The translations under genes and the position numbers were made by a program. DNA of 64,000 nucleotides from Siphonodentalium dalli (taxonomy: Eukaryota > Mollusca > Scaphopoda > Gadilida > Siphonodentaliidae), in assembly GCA_032622095.1 (NCBI GenBank), contig CP136066.1, forward strand, positions 60,852,609 to 60,916,608. The letters run 5' to 3'. Under the pieces are notes generated by a model. That model was given only the letters and a program-made list of their open reading frames with translations. It had not been told where the DNA came from and did no database searches. Positions 43,756 through 54,436 of the stretch are shown here, piece by piece. The stretch's first letter is position 1, and every line of letters begins with the position of its first letter.

Positions 43756-45810
43756 AACAGGAGCAGTTACATGTTAATTCGCTATCGATTTCCGGTAAAA
43801 TTATTAACTCCCGATGTAAACAAATGCTCTGGCCATAGACCCCGAAGCCACGACAAATAGTTTTCGAGGCTGGCTCAACCGATATCGTGGCTGGTTAGCT
43901 AGCTTAGCCGGCTGAGTCGCGACGTTCGTGGCTGACGAAATATGGCGGCTCAGTCGGCTGAGATGTTATCATTCAGCGTATTTTCGTTTCCGAAATGTTC
44001 CTAAAGACCCCGTTTGTTTTAGCGTTTGTGGTGAACTCGCAGAATTCCAGACCATACGTAATATTTTGATGTTAGGCTTTTCCATTATGGCGAAAATACA
44101 CGAAGGACTGGCATGGATATACTATGTAGTTTCCCATCTAATCGGTATAAGTTACATTGGGACTTCTGTCGGCTTCAGACTGCTATCATCACTGGCATCT
44201 TGCGATATATATGCATGCATCATTGAATGATGAACCCGATAGTAATGATATATAATATTTTAAACTATTTTCTATTCTTATGTGAATATATTGACAAAAT
44301 TAATGCCAGCGATGTCTGAGACTGGGTCGTGTCGATATAAACAATTTATATTTTAACCCTTTCAATACCGAATGGATGCGCCCATTCAGTTATATGAAAG
44401 CATGCATTGGGATTAGTCTATTCCACATTAAGGGGCTCGGTGTTCTGATAATATAACAACCATGCCGTGTCCATGCGAGTATGCCAATATTAGGCAATGC
44501 GGTTTAGTTCTTTGCGATTCACAGTACAGTTGTGCTTGACATATAAGCCCATGCACACGGCTAAGCCATTTTACAATTCCGGCGGCGGAGATTTTTAAAT
44601 ATGGCTGGCGTTAGAGATAATATGGCTGGCGGCGGCTTGTGGCCAATATGGCTGGCGGCGACGGCGCGCGATGGCGGCTTCGGGCTCGACCTGGTCACGT
44701 GGCATATCATTATTATGAAGCAGTCAAATAGGTTTGTAATCGGGTAAAACGTTTCAATTATTCCCAATCATATTATCCATGTTCATCAGTGTCGTCGATC
44801 AATTTCTGTTCGCAGTAACTACAAGTTGTCATGGACGCTTGTCGAAAAGTGACCAACTGATAAACGCGGCTCGAATTTTGAGCGTTCAGTCGAGTATTAC
44901 AAAAAACATGAATACGATTGAAATGCAATGACATATTAAAGGATTACACCGCTGTATTACATTATGGATTGTGACGTCACGTGAGGGGACTACCAGCAAC
45001 AAGGTGTCAAACAAGAAAGGCTGTCGCAATTGGCTTTTTATCTTCTGATTGTTTATACAGAAAATGGCTGGGCCATAGGAGCTGAAAATTTACATATATG
45101 AGTTATTTGACCCGGGGAATCCCGTTGACATCGGCTGTCTTAAAAGGGCACTATCAATTAATTAAATTAAATAATTAATCTAATACCCACAATTGTTGCA
45201 ATCTGGTCGGTGAAATTTGAAACACACGGATAAATTGACCCTTATAGAGTATAATACGATAGATGCCGTTGACCTAAGATGACTTAAACGGGCACATATG
45301 AGCAATACAGAGCTTGTCAATATGAATGATTGGTAAGTCAGTGATGACAATGGTGTCTGCGTACAATAAAACTATTAATTGTAAAACCTTTAAGTTGTCT
45401 GAGGTAAACAATGACGGATGACACATGTTGACAAACATGATTGCATACCGCTGACAACGATATAAAGAAAGTTGACAAATGGTGCGCAGAGTTGTCCGGA
45501 ATTTGGCTGTTGTGTTTTATAACACGGGCGGCCGCCCTTATGGAGAAATGCATTATTTCAGGGAAATCACCATGATGACCGTTGGCAAATGAGTTACATC
45601 TAAGGTCGTCTTGAACCAATTGTACTGAAAGTTTTCGTGTCGTATTCTAATATATGCCACGGATATGGTCAACATGTGGGCGCAATCGAACTTGAGGGGC
45701 GATATTTTTAAACGCGCCAAACTCGTGACAGATAAACGCAGTTATATACACACACGCACCCGCACACCCTCGGCTCCCACACAAACAGACAAAAACTTGG
45801 CTTTTATCCC
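43756..45810. other. No gene seen
   Basis: Mixed sequence. 44565-44690 is GC-richer with repeated ATGGCTGGCGGCGG words. The 100-codon frame at 43928-44230 has a hydrophobic C terminus but no splice or domain support. Confidence 0.3.
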
Positions 45811-45814
45811 ACAA

Positions 45815-45839
45815 CCCCCCCCCCCCCCCAAAAAAAAAA
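45815..45839 (+). repeat. C run followed by A run
   Basis: A homopolymer pair of C then A bases; likely polymorphic and prone to sequencing error. Confidence 0.9.
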
Positions 45840-45975
45840 CACACCACCACTATATATCATATCATTTGGAGCATATTATAACATTATGTGGTCGCTTCTA
45901 CCTATTTGGAGTAGTAAGTCGCAATGGCAAAATTATGCCACTTTTCGTGGGAGGATAATCCCCCATATATATAGT

Positions 45976-46080
45976 TAACTGTGCATTTTATTTGCATGTT
46001 TCCCTTCATATTATGGCAAAATATCATTTCATGCCTGAAAAACCTACCGTGCAAAGCTGCGAGTGTATGAACGTACAACC
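45976..46080 (+). mobile_element. Right-end-like arm of a TIR element beside the satellite
   Basis: GTGCATTTTATTTGCATGTT, TTCATATTATGGCAAAATAT, ATGCCTG and ACCGTGCAAAGCTGCGAGTG align base for base with the arm at 49571-49681. It ends a few bases before the first satellite unit. Confidence 0.7.
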
Positions 46081-46082
46081 TA

Positions 46083-49000
46083 GCTTAGCAGTTTAGCAGC
46101 ATAGCACTGCTAGAATTGAGTTTGAAACTCTCCTTTTTAATATTTTCATTCCTTAGCAGTTTAGCCGCATAGCACTGCTAGAATTCAGTTTGAAACTCTC
46201 TTTTTTACCATTTCATTCATTAGCAGTTTCGCAGCATAGCACCGCTAGAATTCAGTTTGAAACTCTCTTTTTTAATATTTTTATTGCATAGCAGTTTAGC
46301 AGCATAGCACTGCTAGAATTGAGTTTGAAACTCTCTTTTTTAATATTTTCATTCCTTAGCAGTTTAGCAGCATAGCACTGCTAGAATTCAGTTTGAGACT
46401 CTCTTTTTTAATATTTTCATTCCTTAGCAGTTTAGCAGCATAGCGCTGCTAGAATTCAGTTTGAGACTCTCTTTTTTAATATTTTCATTCCTTAGCAGTT
46501 TAGCAGCATAGCACTGCTAGAATTGAGTTTGAAACTCTCTTTTTTGCCATTTCATTCATTAGCAGTTTATCAGCATAGCACTGCTAGAATTGAGTTTGAA
46601 ACTCTCTTTTTTAATATTTTCATTCCTTAGCAGTTTAGCAGCAGAGCACTGCTAGAATTCAGTTTGAAACTCTCTTTTTTAATATTTTCATTGCATAGCA
46701 GTTTAGCAGCATAGCACTGCTAGAATTCAGTTTGAGACTCTCTTTTTTAATATTTTTATTCCTTAGCAGTTTCGCAGCATAGCACTGCTAGAATTCAGTT
46801 TGAAACTCTCTTTTTTAATATTTTCATTGCATAGCAGTTTAGCAGCATAGCACTGCTAGAATTCAGTTTGAGACTCTCTTTTTTAATATTTTCATTCCTT
46901 AGCAGTTTCGCAGCATAGCACTGCTAGAATTCAGTTTGAAACTCTCTTTTTTACCATTTCATTCATTAGCAGTTTCGCAGCATAGCACTGCTAGAATTCA
47001 GTTTGAAACTATCTTTTTTAATATTTTCATTGCATAGCAGTTTTGCAGCATAGCACTGCTAGAATTGAGTTTGAAATTCTCTTTTTTAATATTTTCATTC
47101 CTTAGCAGTTTAGCAGCATAGGACTGCTAGAATTCAGTTTGAAACTCTCTTTTTTAATATTTTCATTCCTTAGCAGTTTAGCAGCATAGCACTGCTCGAA
47201 TTGAGTTTGAAATTCTCTTTTTTAATATTTTCATTCCTTAGCAGTTTTGCAGCATAGCACTGCTAGAATTGAGTTTGAAATTCTCTTTTTTAATATTTTT
47301 ATTCCTTAGCAGTTTAGCAGCAGAGCACTGCTAGAATTGAGTTTGAAACTCTCTTTTTTAATATTTTCATTCCTTAGCAGTTTAGCCGCATTGCACTGCT
47401 AGAATTGAGTTTGAAACTCTCTTTTTTAATATTTTCATTCCTTAGCAGTTTAGCGCATTGCACTGCTATAATTGAGTTTGAAACTCTCGTTTTTAATATT
47501 TTTATTCCTTAGCAGTTTAGCAGCATAGCACTGCTAGAATTCAGTTTGAAATTCTCTGTTTTAATATTTTCATTCCTTAGCAGTTTAGCAGCAGAGCACT
47601 GCTAGAATTCAGTTTGAAACTCTCTTTTTTAATATTTTCATTCCTTAACAGTTTAGCAGCATAGCACTGATAGAATTCAGTTTGAGACTCTCTTTTTTAA
47701 TATTTTCATTCCTTAGCAGTTTAGCAGCATAGCACTGCTAAAATTCAGTTTGAAACTCACTTTTTTAATATTTTCATTCCTTAGCAGTTTAGCAGCAGAG
47801 CACTGCTAGAATTCAGTTTGAAACTCTCTTTTTTAATATTTTCATTCCTTAGCAGTTTAGCAGAAGAGCACTGCTAGAATTCAGTTTGAAATTCTCTTTT
47901 TTAATATGTTCATTCGTTAGCAGTTTAGTAGCATAGCACAGCTAGAATTCAGTTTGAAATTCTCTTTTTTACCATTTCATTCATTAGCAGTTTCGCAGCA
48001 TAGCACTGCTAGAATTGAGTTTGAAACTCTCTTTTTAAATATTTTTATTCCTTAGCAGTTTAGCAGCAGAGCACTGCTAGAATTGAGTTTGAAACTCTCT
48101 TTTTTAATATTTTCATTCCTTAGCAGTTTAGCCGCATTGCACTGCTAGAATTGAGTTTGAAATTCTCTTTTTTAATATTTTTATTCCTTAGCAGTTTAGC
48201 AGCAGAGCACTGCTAGAATTGAGTTTGAAACTCTCTTTTTTAATATTTTCATTCCTTAGCTGTTTAGCAGCATAGCACTGCTAGAATTGAGTTTGAAACT
48301 CTCGTTTTTTATATTTTTATTCCTTAGCAGTTTAGCAGCATAGCACTGCTAGAATTCAGTTTGAAATTCTCTGTTTTAATATTTTCATTCCTTAGCAGTT
48401 TAGCAGCATAGCACCGCTAGAATTCAGTTTGAGACTCTCTTTTTTAATATTTTCATTCCTTAGCAGTTTAGCAGCATAGCACTGCTAAAATTCAGTTTGA
48501 AACTCTTTTTTTTAATATTTTTATTCCTTAGCAGTTTAGCAGCAGAGCACTGCTAGAATTGAGTTTGAAACTCTCTTTTTTAATATTTTCATTCCTTAGC
48601 AGTTTAGCAGCATAGCACTGCTAGAATTGAGTTTGAAACTCTCGTTTTTTATATTTTTATTCCTTAGCAGTTTAGCAGCATAGCACTGCTAGAATTCAGT
48701 TTGAAATTCTCTGTTTTAATATTTTCATTCCTTAGCAGTTTAGCAGCATAGCACCGCTAGAATTCAGTTTGAGACTCTCTTTTTTAATATTTTCATTCCT
48801 TAGCAGTTTAGCAGCATAGCACTGCTAAAATTCAGTTTGAAACTCTTTTTTTTAATATTTTTATTCCTTAGCAGTTTAGCAGCAGAGCACTGCTAGAATT
48901 CAGTTTGAAACTCTCTTTTTTAATATTTTCATTCCTTAGCAGTTTAGGAGCATATCACTGCTAGAATTGAGTTTGAAACTCTCTTTTTTAATATTTTCAT

Positions 49001-49112
49001 TCCTTAGCAGTTTACCAGCATTGCACTGCTAGAATTGAGTTTGAAACACTCTTTTTTAATATTTCCATTCCTTAGCAGTTTAGTAGCATAGCACTGCTAG
49101 AATTGAGTTTGA
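46083..49112 (+). repeat. 68-bp satellite array, about 44 units
   Basis: Consensus starts TTAGCAGTTTAGCAGCATAG, has CACTGCTAGAATTGAGTTTG in the middle and ends with an AT-rich TTTTTTAATATTTTCATTCC. TAGCAG and CTGCTA within each unit can pair. Variants (ATTCAG/ATTGAG, GAAACT/GAGACT, CCATTTCATTCATT) are mixed. In the last kilobase a 340-bp (5 x 68) block repeats: CTCGTTTTTTATATTTTTAT occurs at 48301 and 48641 with the following three unit variants in the same order. No coding frame runs through it. Confidence 0.97.
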
Positions 49113-49196
49113 TACGCCCTTTTCTTGATTCAGTTGCACTTAGCACTTAGCCCCTCAAAATATGAGTACCAAAAAAAAATTGACCACGTTTCTTGC

Positions 49197-49258
49197 CATA
49201 TCCAAAATGCCTGCAAATGATTGCCTGGCAAATTTGCGTTGTATGAATGTACCCTAAG
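49197..49258 (+). mobile_element. Second right-end-like arm after the satellite
   Basis: AAAATGCCTGCAAATGATTG, GGCAAATTTGCGTTGTATGA and ATGTACCCTAAGGG match the right arm at 49635-49690 (ATGCCTGCAAACCATACC ... TATGTTCGTACCCAAAGGG). Confidence 0.65.
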
Positions 49259-49261
49259 GGT

Positions 49262-49690
49262 ACCTAAGGGTATGTTCATATGCTGGCAAGTTTGCACGGT
49301 ATGTTTTTGCGGGCGTTTCGTCATAGAACACCACATGGTGCCAGAATATGAACGGAACCGTACACATAACATGCCTCTTCACCACAGTGAAAGACATGAG
49401 AGGTAACATTTATCTAATTCCACTTGTAACAGTGCTATTGGAATTTGCCTTCAAATACCTGTATGATTTATTCTTGCGAGATAATTGCATGATATTTACA
49501 GGCAAATTCCGGTAGCAGCGTTACATGTGGAACTACAGAGATTTTACTTCGCACGTAGTTAGCTGTAGCACAGGTGCACTTTATGTGCTCGTTTCCGTTC
49601 ATATCATGGCACCATATCGTTTACTACGACGAAATGCCTGCAAACCATACCGTGCAAACTTGCCCGTGTATGTTCGTACCCAAAGGGATT
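49262..49690. mobile_element. Foldback TIR element with ~105-bp arms
   Basis: Left arm TAAGGGTATGTTCATATGCT, GGCAAGTTTGCACGGTATG, ATGGTGCCAGAATATGAACG; right arm is the inverse, ending in CCGTGCAAACTTGCCCGTGT and TTCGTACCCAAAGGG. The loop is about 200 bp. Its left end abuts the arm ending at 49258, so TACCCTAAGGGTACCTAAGG forms a near-palindromic junction. Confidence 0.75.
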
Positions 49691-49962
49691 GCGAATGTTT
49701 TTTTCTGGCCCGGTTCGAGGTATAACCCTCCATATTGTCACTGCCTGTGACCCAATTGTATTTAATTAATTACCCGACCTTCACCGTAACATGCTTGTCT
49801 TAACAATGTAATTAATTAGACGATCTTTTGACATTGATATGATAGATTATATTATATGTTGATGAATGGGATGTATAATCTTAGCGTTTTCGTGGTTATT
49901 TGTGTTGTACAAGTCGAACAGACGCGTGGGTGTAGTGTTATTTTTGTCGTAAATGCGCGAAA

Positions 49963-50029
49963 ATGTTCAAGGAAACAATGCGGATGTTGGCATGGAAGAT
50001 AGTGTTCGTTCTTGTCTGGTTATCGGAGA
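49963..50029 (+). CDS. Secreted phospholipase A2, exon 1 (signal peptide)
   Basis: ATG at 49963 begins MFKETMRMLAWKIVFVLVWL, a clear signal peptide, and the exon ends GAGA|GTAAGT in phase 1. An ATG ten bases earlier is in another frame. Together with exons at 51206, 55410 and 57911 it gives 157 codons (474 bp) with all four phases compatible. Secreted PLA2 enzymes hydrolyse the sn-2 ester of phospholipids with a His-Asp pair and Ca2+; this family includes digestive, inflammatory and venom enzymes, and nothing here shows which role applies. Confidence 0.8.
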
Positions 50030-50152
50030 GTAAGTAAATAATTATATTGGTTCATACATATCCAGTGATATATACACAAATTGAACGCAGAAACATATTT
50101 CATTTATTCACTGAAATCGAAATAGTTCGGCAAAATCGGCACACATGATACA

Positions 50153-50490
50153 CAGGGACGTGGCGACAGGGGGCTTGAGGGTGTCTACCCCCCCCCCCAT
50201 TTTGGTCTGAAACAATATTGAAATTTTACACCACATATAAGTTTAAATTGTACTCATTGTTTGATTTTTCCAACTAATAATTAGTGGGGAGAATTTATTG
50301 TTTTTAGACCAACATTACCATATTTTCTACTTTTTGTCAAAAGTTTGGTCTGAAATGCCATTAGTTGAAAGTTGTCCAACCTTAGGGGGATGTCAGGTTG
50401 TAAATTTCCAACAGTTGGAAAGTTCCAAACCAAGGAGGGGTGTGCAAATATAATTTGGCAAACCTGGGAGTTTGATCTGGTCAAGGGACC
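50153..50490 (-). mobile_element. Partial CAGGGACGTG-family element
   Basis: CAGGGACGTGGCGACAGGGG then GTGTCTACCCCC aligns with the inverse of 14059-14420 (AATAATTAGTGGGGA, TTGTTTTTAGAC, TTAGGGGG, TTTCCAACAGTT). The other end is missing. Contains a C run. In PLA2 intron 1. Confidence 0.6.
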
Positions 50491-50619
50491 CGCATTATAT
50501 TTGAATGTTATAAATCATGCAGAACATCAATAAGTTCTCATGCAGATTGATAAAATCCGCGTCAGCCCCAGAACAGCCAACGCTGTAAATGTGTGCATTT
50601 TTTAAATTTGATTTGTTAA

Positions 50620-51036
50620 CCCTTTACCCAACAAAACGGCCAAAAACACCCAAATGAAGCTTCAACAGCCTAAAATATCTTCGGTCTGTCTCAATAACAC
50701 CATACAGATACGGATATCATTGGAACCGGTTCATTGACCACATTGTGATGGTTATAGTTATGCCCTGTGCCAATGAATTCTCTTATATATGCGAGTCGAC
50801 CATAGGTCGCCTCGCATATATATGAGAATACATTGGCCTAAAAAAAATCATTTTTTAACACTTTTTACCATTTTTTCTTACATTCTTTAACAATTTTATA
50901 ATTTTTTCTTACATTTTTTAACAATTTTTATAATATTTTTCTACATTCTTTGACAATTTTATCATTTTTAATATGTGTTAAGCCAATGCATTCTCTTATA
51001 TATGCGAGTCGACCATAGGTTCTGTTGGGTAAAGGG
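50620..51036 (+). mobile_element. TTAA-flanked double-hairpin MITE in PLA2 intron 1
   Basis: TTAA at 50616-50619 and 51037-51040; ends CCCTTTACCCAACA and TGTTGGGTAAAGGG. Its AT-rich linker is enlarged by repeats of TTTTCTTACATTCTTTAACA. The second palindrome and the inner boundary are cut, so TCGACCATAGGT joins directly to the terminal TIR. Confidence 0.88.
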
Positions 51037-51205
51037 TTAAAAAGGCATCAAGCTCTAGTTTTTTTCATGTGACATACAAGGTCTTCAACTCGTTATGTTG
51101 ATACGACACATTGTGAATCAAATTTATCAAACTCGTTTCATAACATGGTATATCCCAACATAACTTGTTGGAGATCCTCTATATATCCTACATAACCACT
51201 TTCAG

Positions 51206-51380
51206 GACACGGTTGCCATGGGGGCAGTGACACCAGTGCTCATGTTATACACAAGAGGTCAATTTTGAACTTCGCTTCCATGATATCCAGCGTCACGGGT
51301 ACGTCAGCCATGAAGTTCTATGGCCACGGAAATTGGTGTGGTCTTGGGGGAAGCGGACCCGTGGTAGACTCCATTGATGG
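51206..51380 (+). CDS. Secreted phospholipase A2, exon 2 (propeptide, N helix, Ca loop)
   Basis: Acceptor CCACTTTCAG|GA, donor GATGG|GTTAGT; phase 1 in, phase 2 out. Reads a short propeptide ending HKR (dibasic cleavage), then SILNFASMISSVTG (helix 1), FYGHGNWCGLGGSG (Ca2+ loop, Gly-rich) and VVDSIDG leading to the active site in exon 3. Compared with group I enzymes, two cysteines are replaced: Ser in MISS where Cys11 sits and Asn in GNWC where Cys27 sits. Confidence 0.9.
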
Positions 51381-51406
51381 GTTAGTATATACTTAGATAT
51401 TTGTTA

Positions 51407-51769
51407 CCCTGTGCCAATGCATTCTCTTATATATGCGAGTCGACCATAGGTCGCCTCTCATATATAAGAGAATACATTGGCCTAACAATTGTTTATCATT
51501 TTTTTTAAATAAATGTTTCTTACAATTTTTAGGACATAAAAAACATCCATTACCCTGCAGGGAGCCCCACACATATATAGAAGCATATAGAAGAGTGCCG
51601 TCTGCTCATGTTTGTCTGGGGCTCTGTTTGGGTGAAATTATAAAATTGTTAAAGAATACAAGAAAAAATTATTAAAATTGTAAAAAATTGTTAGGCCAAT
51701 GCATTCTCTTATATATGCGAGGCGACCTATGGTCGACTCGCACATATAAGAGAATGCATTGGCACAGGG
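51407..51769 (+). mobile_element. Stand-alone double-hairpin element
   Basis: Bounded by CCCTGTGCCAATGCATTCTC and its inverse ending GGCACAGGG, without the outer CCCTTTACCC ends seen elsewhere. Each end is a 69-bp palindrome (first GAGTCGACCATAGGTCGCCT, second its inverse), with an interior carrying a further CCCTGCAGGGAGCCCC segment. It begins 26 bp after the exon 2 splice donor. No 4-bp target duplication is clear (TTA before, ATA after). Confidence 0.8.
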
Positions 51770-52255
51770 ATACATTGTTCTACAATAACACGGCATCATA
51801 CCAAATTAAGGGGGATAAATTTTGTATAAATCCAGCAAAAAATGGCAAGAGATTTTCAACAATGAATTTCTCTGGATCAATCTGGCGAACAATCTTGAAT
51901 TTCATATATCATCTTCATTGTATGTAGAATCTGAGCAATTACAACGGACAAAACAATGCATATGAAATATTTGAGATGTTGAAATTTTTTTCTTTCTGTT
52001 TTGTCCCTTTTGGTACTGAGAACTGCTAGAATAATTAATAATACCACACAGCACTCCAGTCACCAAATAGCTTATTGTCTTCGCTCTATGATTGGCTTCA
52101 TTTGTATCACAATGTTGAGTTAGATTTTAATTGAAAAATATAGCATCATTCCCCATATAATATAATGAAGAATAAAGCAGTCACAAATTTGAGAAAATCC
52201 ATTTTGAAATACCATGAAATTTGGGCAAAACGTGCGTCTGACTCTTAAGGGTGGG
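51770..52255. other. Intron 2 sequence, nothing recognised
   Basis: AT-rich, no frame or repeat assigned. Confidence 0.3.
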
Positions 52256-52263
52256 TCAATTGA

Positions 52264-52616
52264 CAGACTTACAATGTCATTCATCACACACAGTGTACAG
52301 ACTTACAATGGCATTCATCACACACAGTGTACATACTTACAATGTCATTCATCACACACAGTGTACAGACTTACAATGTCATTCATCACACACAGTGTAC
52401 AGACTTACAATGTCATTCACCACACACAGTGTACAGACTTACAATGTCATTCACCACACACAGTGTACAGACTTACAATGTCATTCACCACACACAGTGT
52501 ACAGACTTACAATGTCATTCATCACACACAGTGTACAGACTTACAATGTCATTCATCACACACAGTGTACAGACTTACAATGTCATTCATCACACACAGT
52601 GTACAGTCTTACAATA
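52264..52616 (+). repeat. 34-bp minisatellite, about 10 units
   Basis: CAGACTTACAATGTCATTCA plus TCACACACAGTGTA, nearly identical units. As 34 is not a multiple of three, the same 34-residue pattern is open in all three plus frames, which produces long overlapping frames (52214-52745) with no biological support. Confidence 0.97.
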
Positions 52617-52820
52617 ACTTTTATACTCAACAGAATATATGCAATAATTAAAATTAACTTATCACTCCATACCATGTTGTTTGCATCGTTCATAGAGCAC
52701 ATGAGTGTATTTTGCACTAATCCATGGCTCAAATTCATTCATTAGTTGCTGTATATTCTGTTGAGCATAACAGAATATGGTCCCATAAATGACCGGATTT
52801 AGTGTAGTGTATTCCTTTAA
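52617..52820 (+). mobile_element. Foldback element of the 12641 family, left end replaced by the minisatellite
   Basis: ACTCAACAGAATATATGCAA through ATCCATGGCTCAAATTCATT, ATATTCTGTTGAGCATAACA and GACCGGATTTAGTGT aligns with 12655-12936. The terminal AAAGGGGTACTGT is absent and the 34-bp array ends here instead. Confidence 0.7.
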
Positions 52821-52961
52821 AGGTAGTTTCCAAAAAAAGAAAGAATGTTGTAGTGTTCTAAAAATAGCCCTGTCCTGGTTCTTAAAATATTTGAGAAAAA
52901 GTTATTTCATAGACAGAAACTCATATTCACTGTTGTCTCTGACTCAAAACTATTAATTTTT

Positions 52962-53090
52962 ACCCCGGCCCGACGGCGAGCGCGCCTTGCGACTCAAAGT
53001 CCGACGTCAATACCACACGGCCACCGAAGCGCCGTGTGGTATTGACGTCAGACTTTGAGTCGCAAGGCGCGCTCGCCGTCGGGCCGGGGT
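52962..53090. repeat. GC-rich 60-bp inverted repeat
   Basis: Left arm 52962-53021 (ACCCCGGCCCGACGGCGAGC...) and right arm 53031-53090 (...GCTCGCCGTCGGGCCGGGGT) differ at one position, with a 9-base loop. It is very GC-rich in an AT-rich intron and contains TGACGTCA at 53043-53050. Confidence 0.95.
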
Positions 53091-53330
53091 TCGTATCCCA
53101 CCCAATCCAAAAAAATTTGCACTGGCTCAAAAATCAAATTTGCTTCTACAAATAGGCGCCTGGTGTGTTGTATAGTCCCAAGCATGTTCAAAGGGCAATG
53201 CTCGGCATGTTTCGGAGGCATAAAAATATAACATTGCTACTGTGCTATATCTCCTATGTATATTAATTTTTATGTTTGCCTATTTGTTTTGTTTTTTGTT
53301 TTTTTTTGGTTTTGTGATACCCATAATATA
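53031..53330 (+). mobile_element. Possible tRNA-derived SINE
   Basis: The right arm runs into GGGGTTCGTATCCC (53085-53098), a B-box-like T-loop, preceded by CAGACTTTGAGTCGCAAGG, which resembles an anticodon stem-loop. The following 230 bp are of other composition and end in a T-rich run near 53281-53315. The A box is unclear and the 3' end is not defined. Confidence 0.4.
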
Positions 53331-53832
53331 TGAGCAGGGGGATGCTCGTACCCCGGTCCCACATTAGAGGGCGGTTAATCCAAGGTAGTCTAGATTCTTA
53401 TCCTGACATTTGTAAACTGCCGTAAGGTAGACTGCTCTGGACACCATTATAATAGTGCTCGTATATTATAGGTATCACAAAACTGATATATCCGTCGCCG
53501 GCACTAAATGGGTTAATAGAGACAGAAACTCATATTGACTGTTGTCTCTGACTCAAAATTATTATGTTTTATATTTGCCTATAAAATAGCAAACTCCATG
53601 CGAAAATCGTCAATAAAACTACTGCTCTGATTTTCCATCCTGTCATTATGTTTTAGTGTGGGAATTGTTCTCAAAGCACATAGAAAATTTGACATTGGAG
53701 CGATCGGGTTTCGCCATTTTTTGCTGGAAAATCCCATGCTAAATATAGAAACACGGACTTGTACCCAGCCGGTTACAGAGTCAGAAAGGAAGCATGACTG
53801 GTGCGCTCTGGCAGAGATTGATAAAATAGGTT

Positions 53833-54311
53833 AAAGGCCACTTACTTATCAAACCCCCAGATCACATTATATAAGATATATGCAATATTATATACCATTT
53901 GAAAGAGTAAGCTCCAAGACATTTTATTTTCAACTTACTCGAGGTTATTAACTGCGAACATGTTGTTTTTATTGAGAAACTGGCGTCTGATCTGTTATAA
54001 AATTTATGCACAATGTCAATTATTTTCAATGAAAGAGGAATAACTCTATATATTTAGATATAGAGTTATTTCCCTTCCATTGAAAAGGCATCTTTAGTTT
54101 GATATCTGTTGCATTCTGGGAGTCAAAGGGGGAAAATGATTTTATGATTTCAGCTATTTTCTATTACTCTGTGGGCACCTTATGAGGCCCAGCCGTTCCA
54201 AATGGTGACGAATTATAATATTTTAATTATATTTTATGGCATAGATTGTTATTAAAACCGTATAAAGGCATTATTAAAAAAATCACTGGCTCGAAAATTA
54301 AGTGGGCCTTT
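53833..54311 (+). mobile_element. MITE TTAAAGGCCACTTA...TAAGTGGGCCTTTAA
   Basis: Inverted ends TTAAAGGCCACTTACTTAT and AAATTAAGTGGGCCTTTAA. Contains an inner hairpin (about 54025-54085, AGGAATAACTCTATATATTT and inverse). A left-end fragment is at 31676-31770. Confidence 0.75.
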
Positions 54312-54436
54312 AAAATTACTGAAACGTATTCGTATTTATTATTCGTATTTATTATATGCTCGACTATAAAATAGCGGAAAATTACCGAAACGAACATCGT
54401 CGTTAGTATCTCTTGGAGGCCACAGTGAATTACGAT

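Larger units (their letters stand above)
52912..53571 (+). repeat. ~50-bp direct repeats flanking 0.56 kb
   Basis: AGACAGAAACTCATATTCAC and TGTTGTCTCTGACTCAAAAC at 52912-52960 recur with two or three changes at 53520-53571. The segment between starts exactly with the GC-rich inverted repeat at 52962. Confidence 0.85.

Noticed and set aside
43928-44230. 100-codon frame with a hydrophobic C terminus
   Set aside because: Considered as a membrane protein exon, but there is no convincing start context, splice site, homologous copy or known motif.
45647-45958. Pro/Lys-rich plus-strand frame and Gly-rich minus-strand frame
   Set aside because: They read through the C and A homopolymer runs at 45815-45839.
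52214-52745. Three long overlapping open frames of 96-164 codons on the plus strand
   Set aside because: They come from the 34-bp minisatellite, which is open in all three frames because its unit is not a multiple of three and has no stop.
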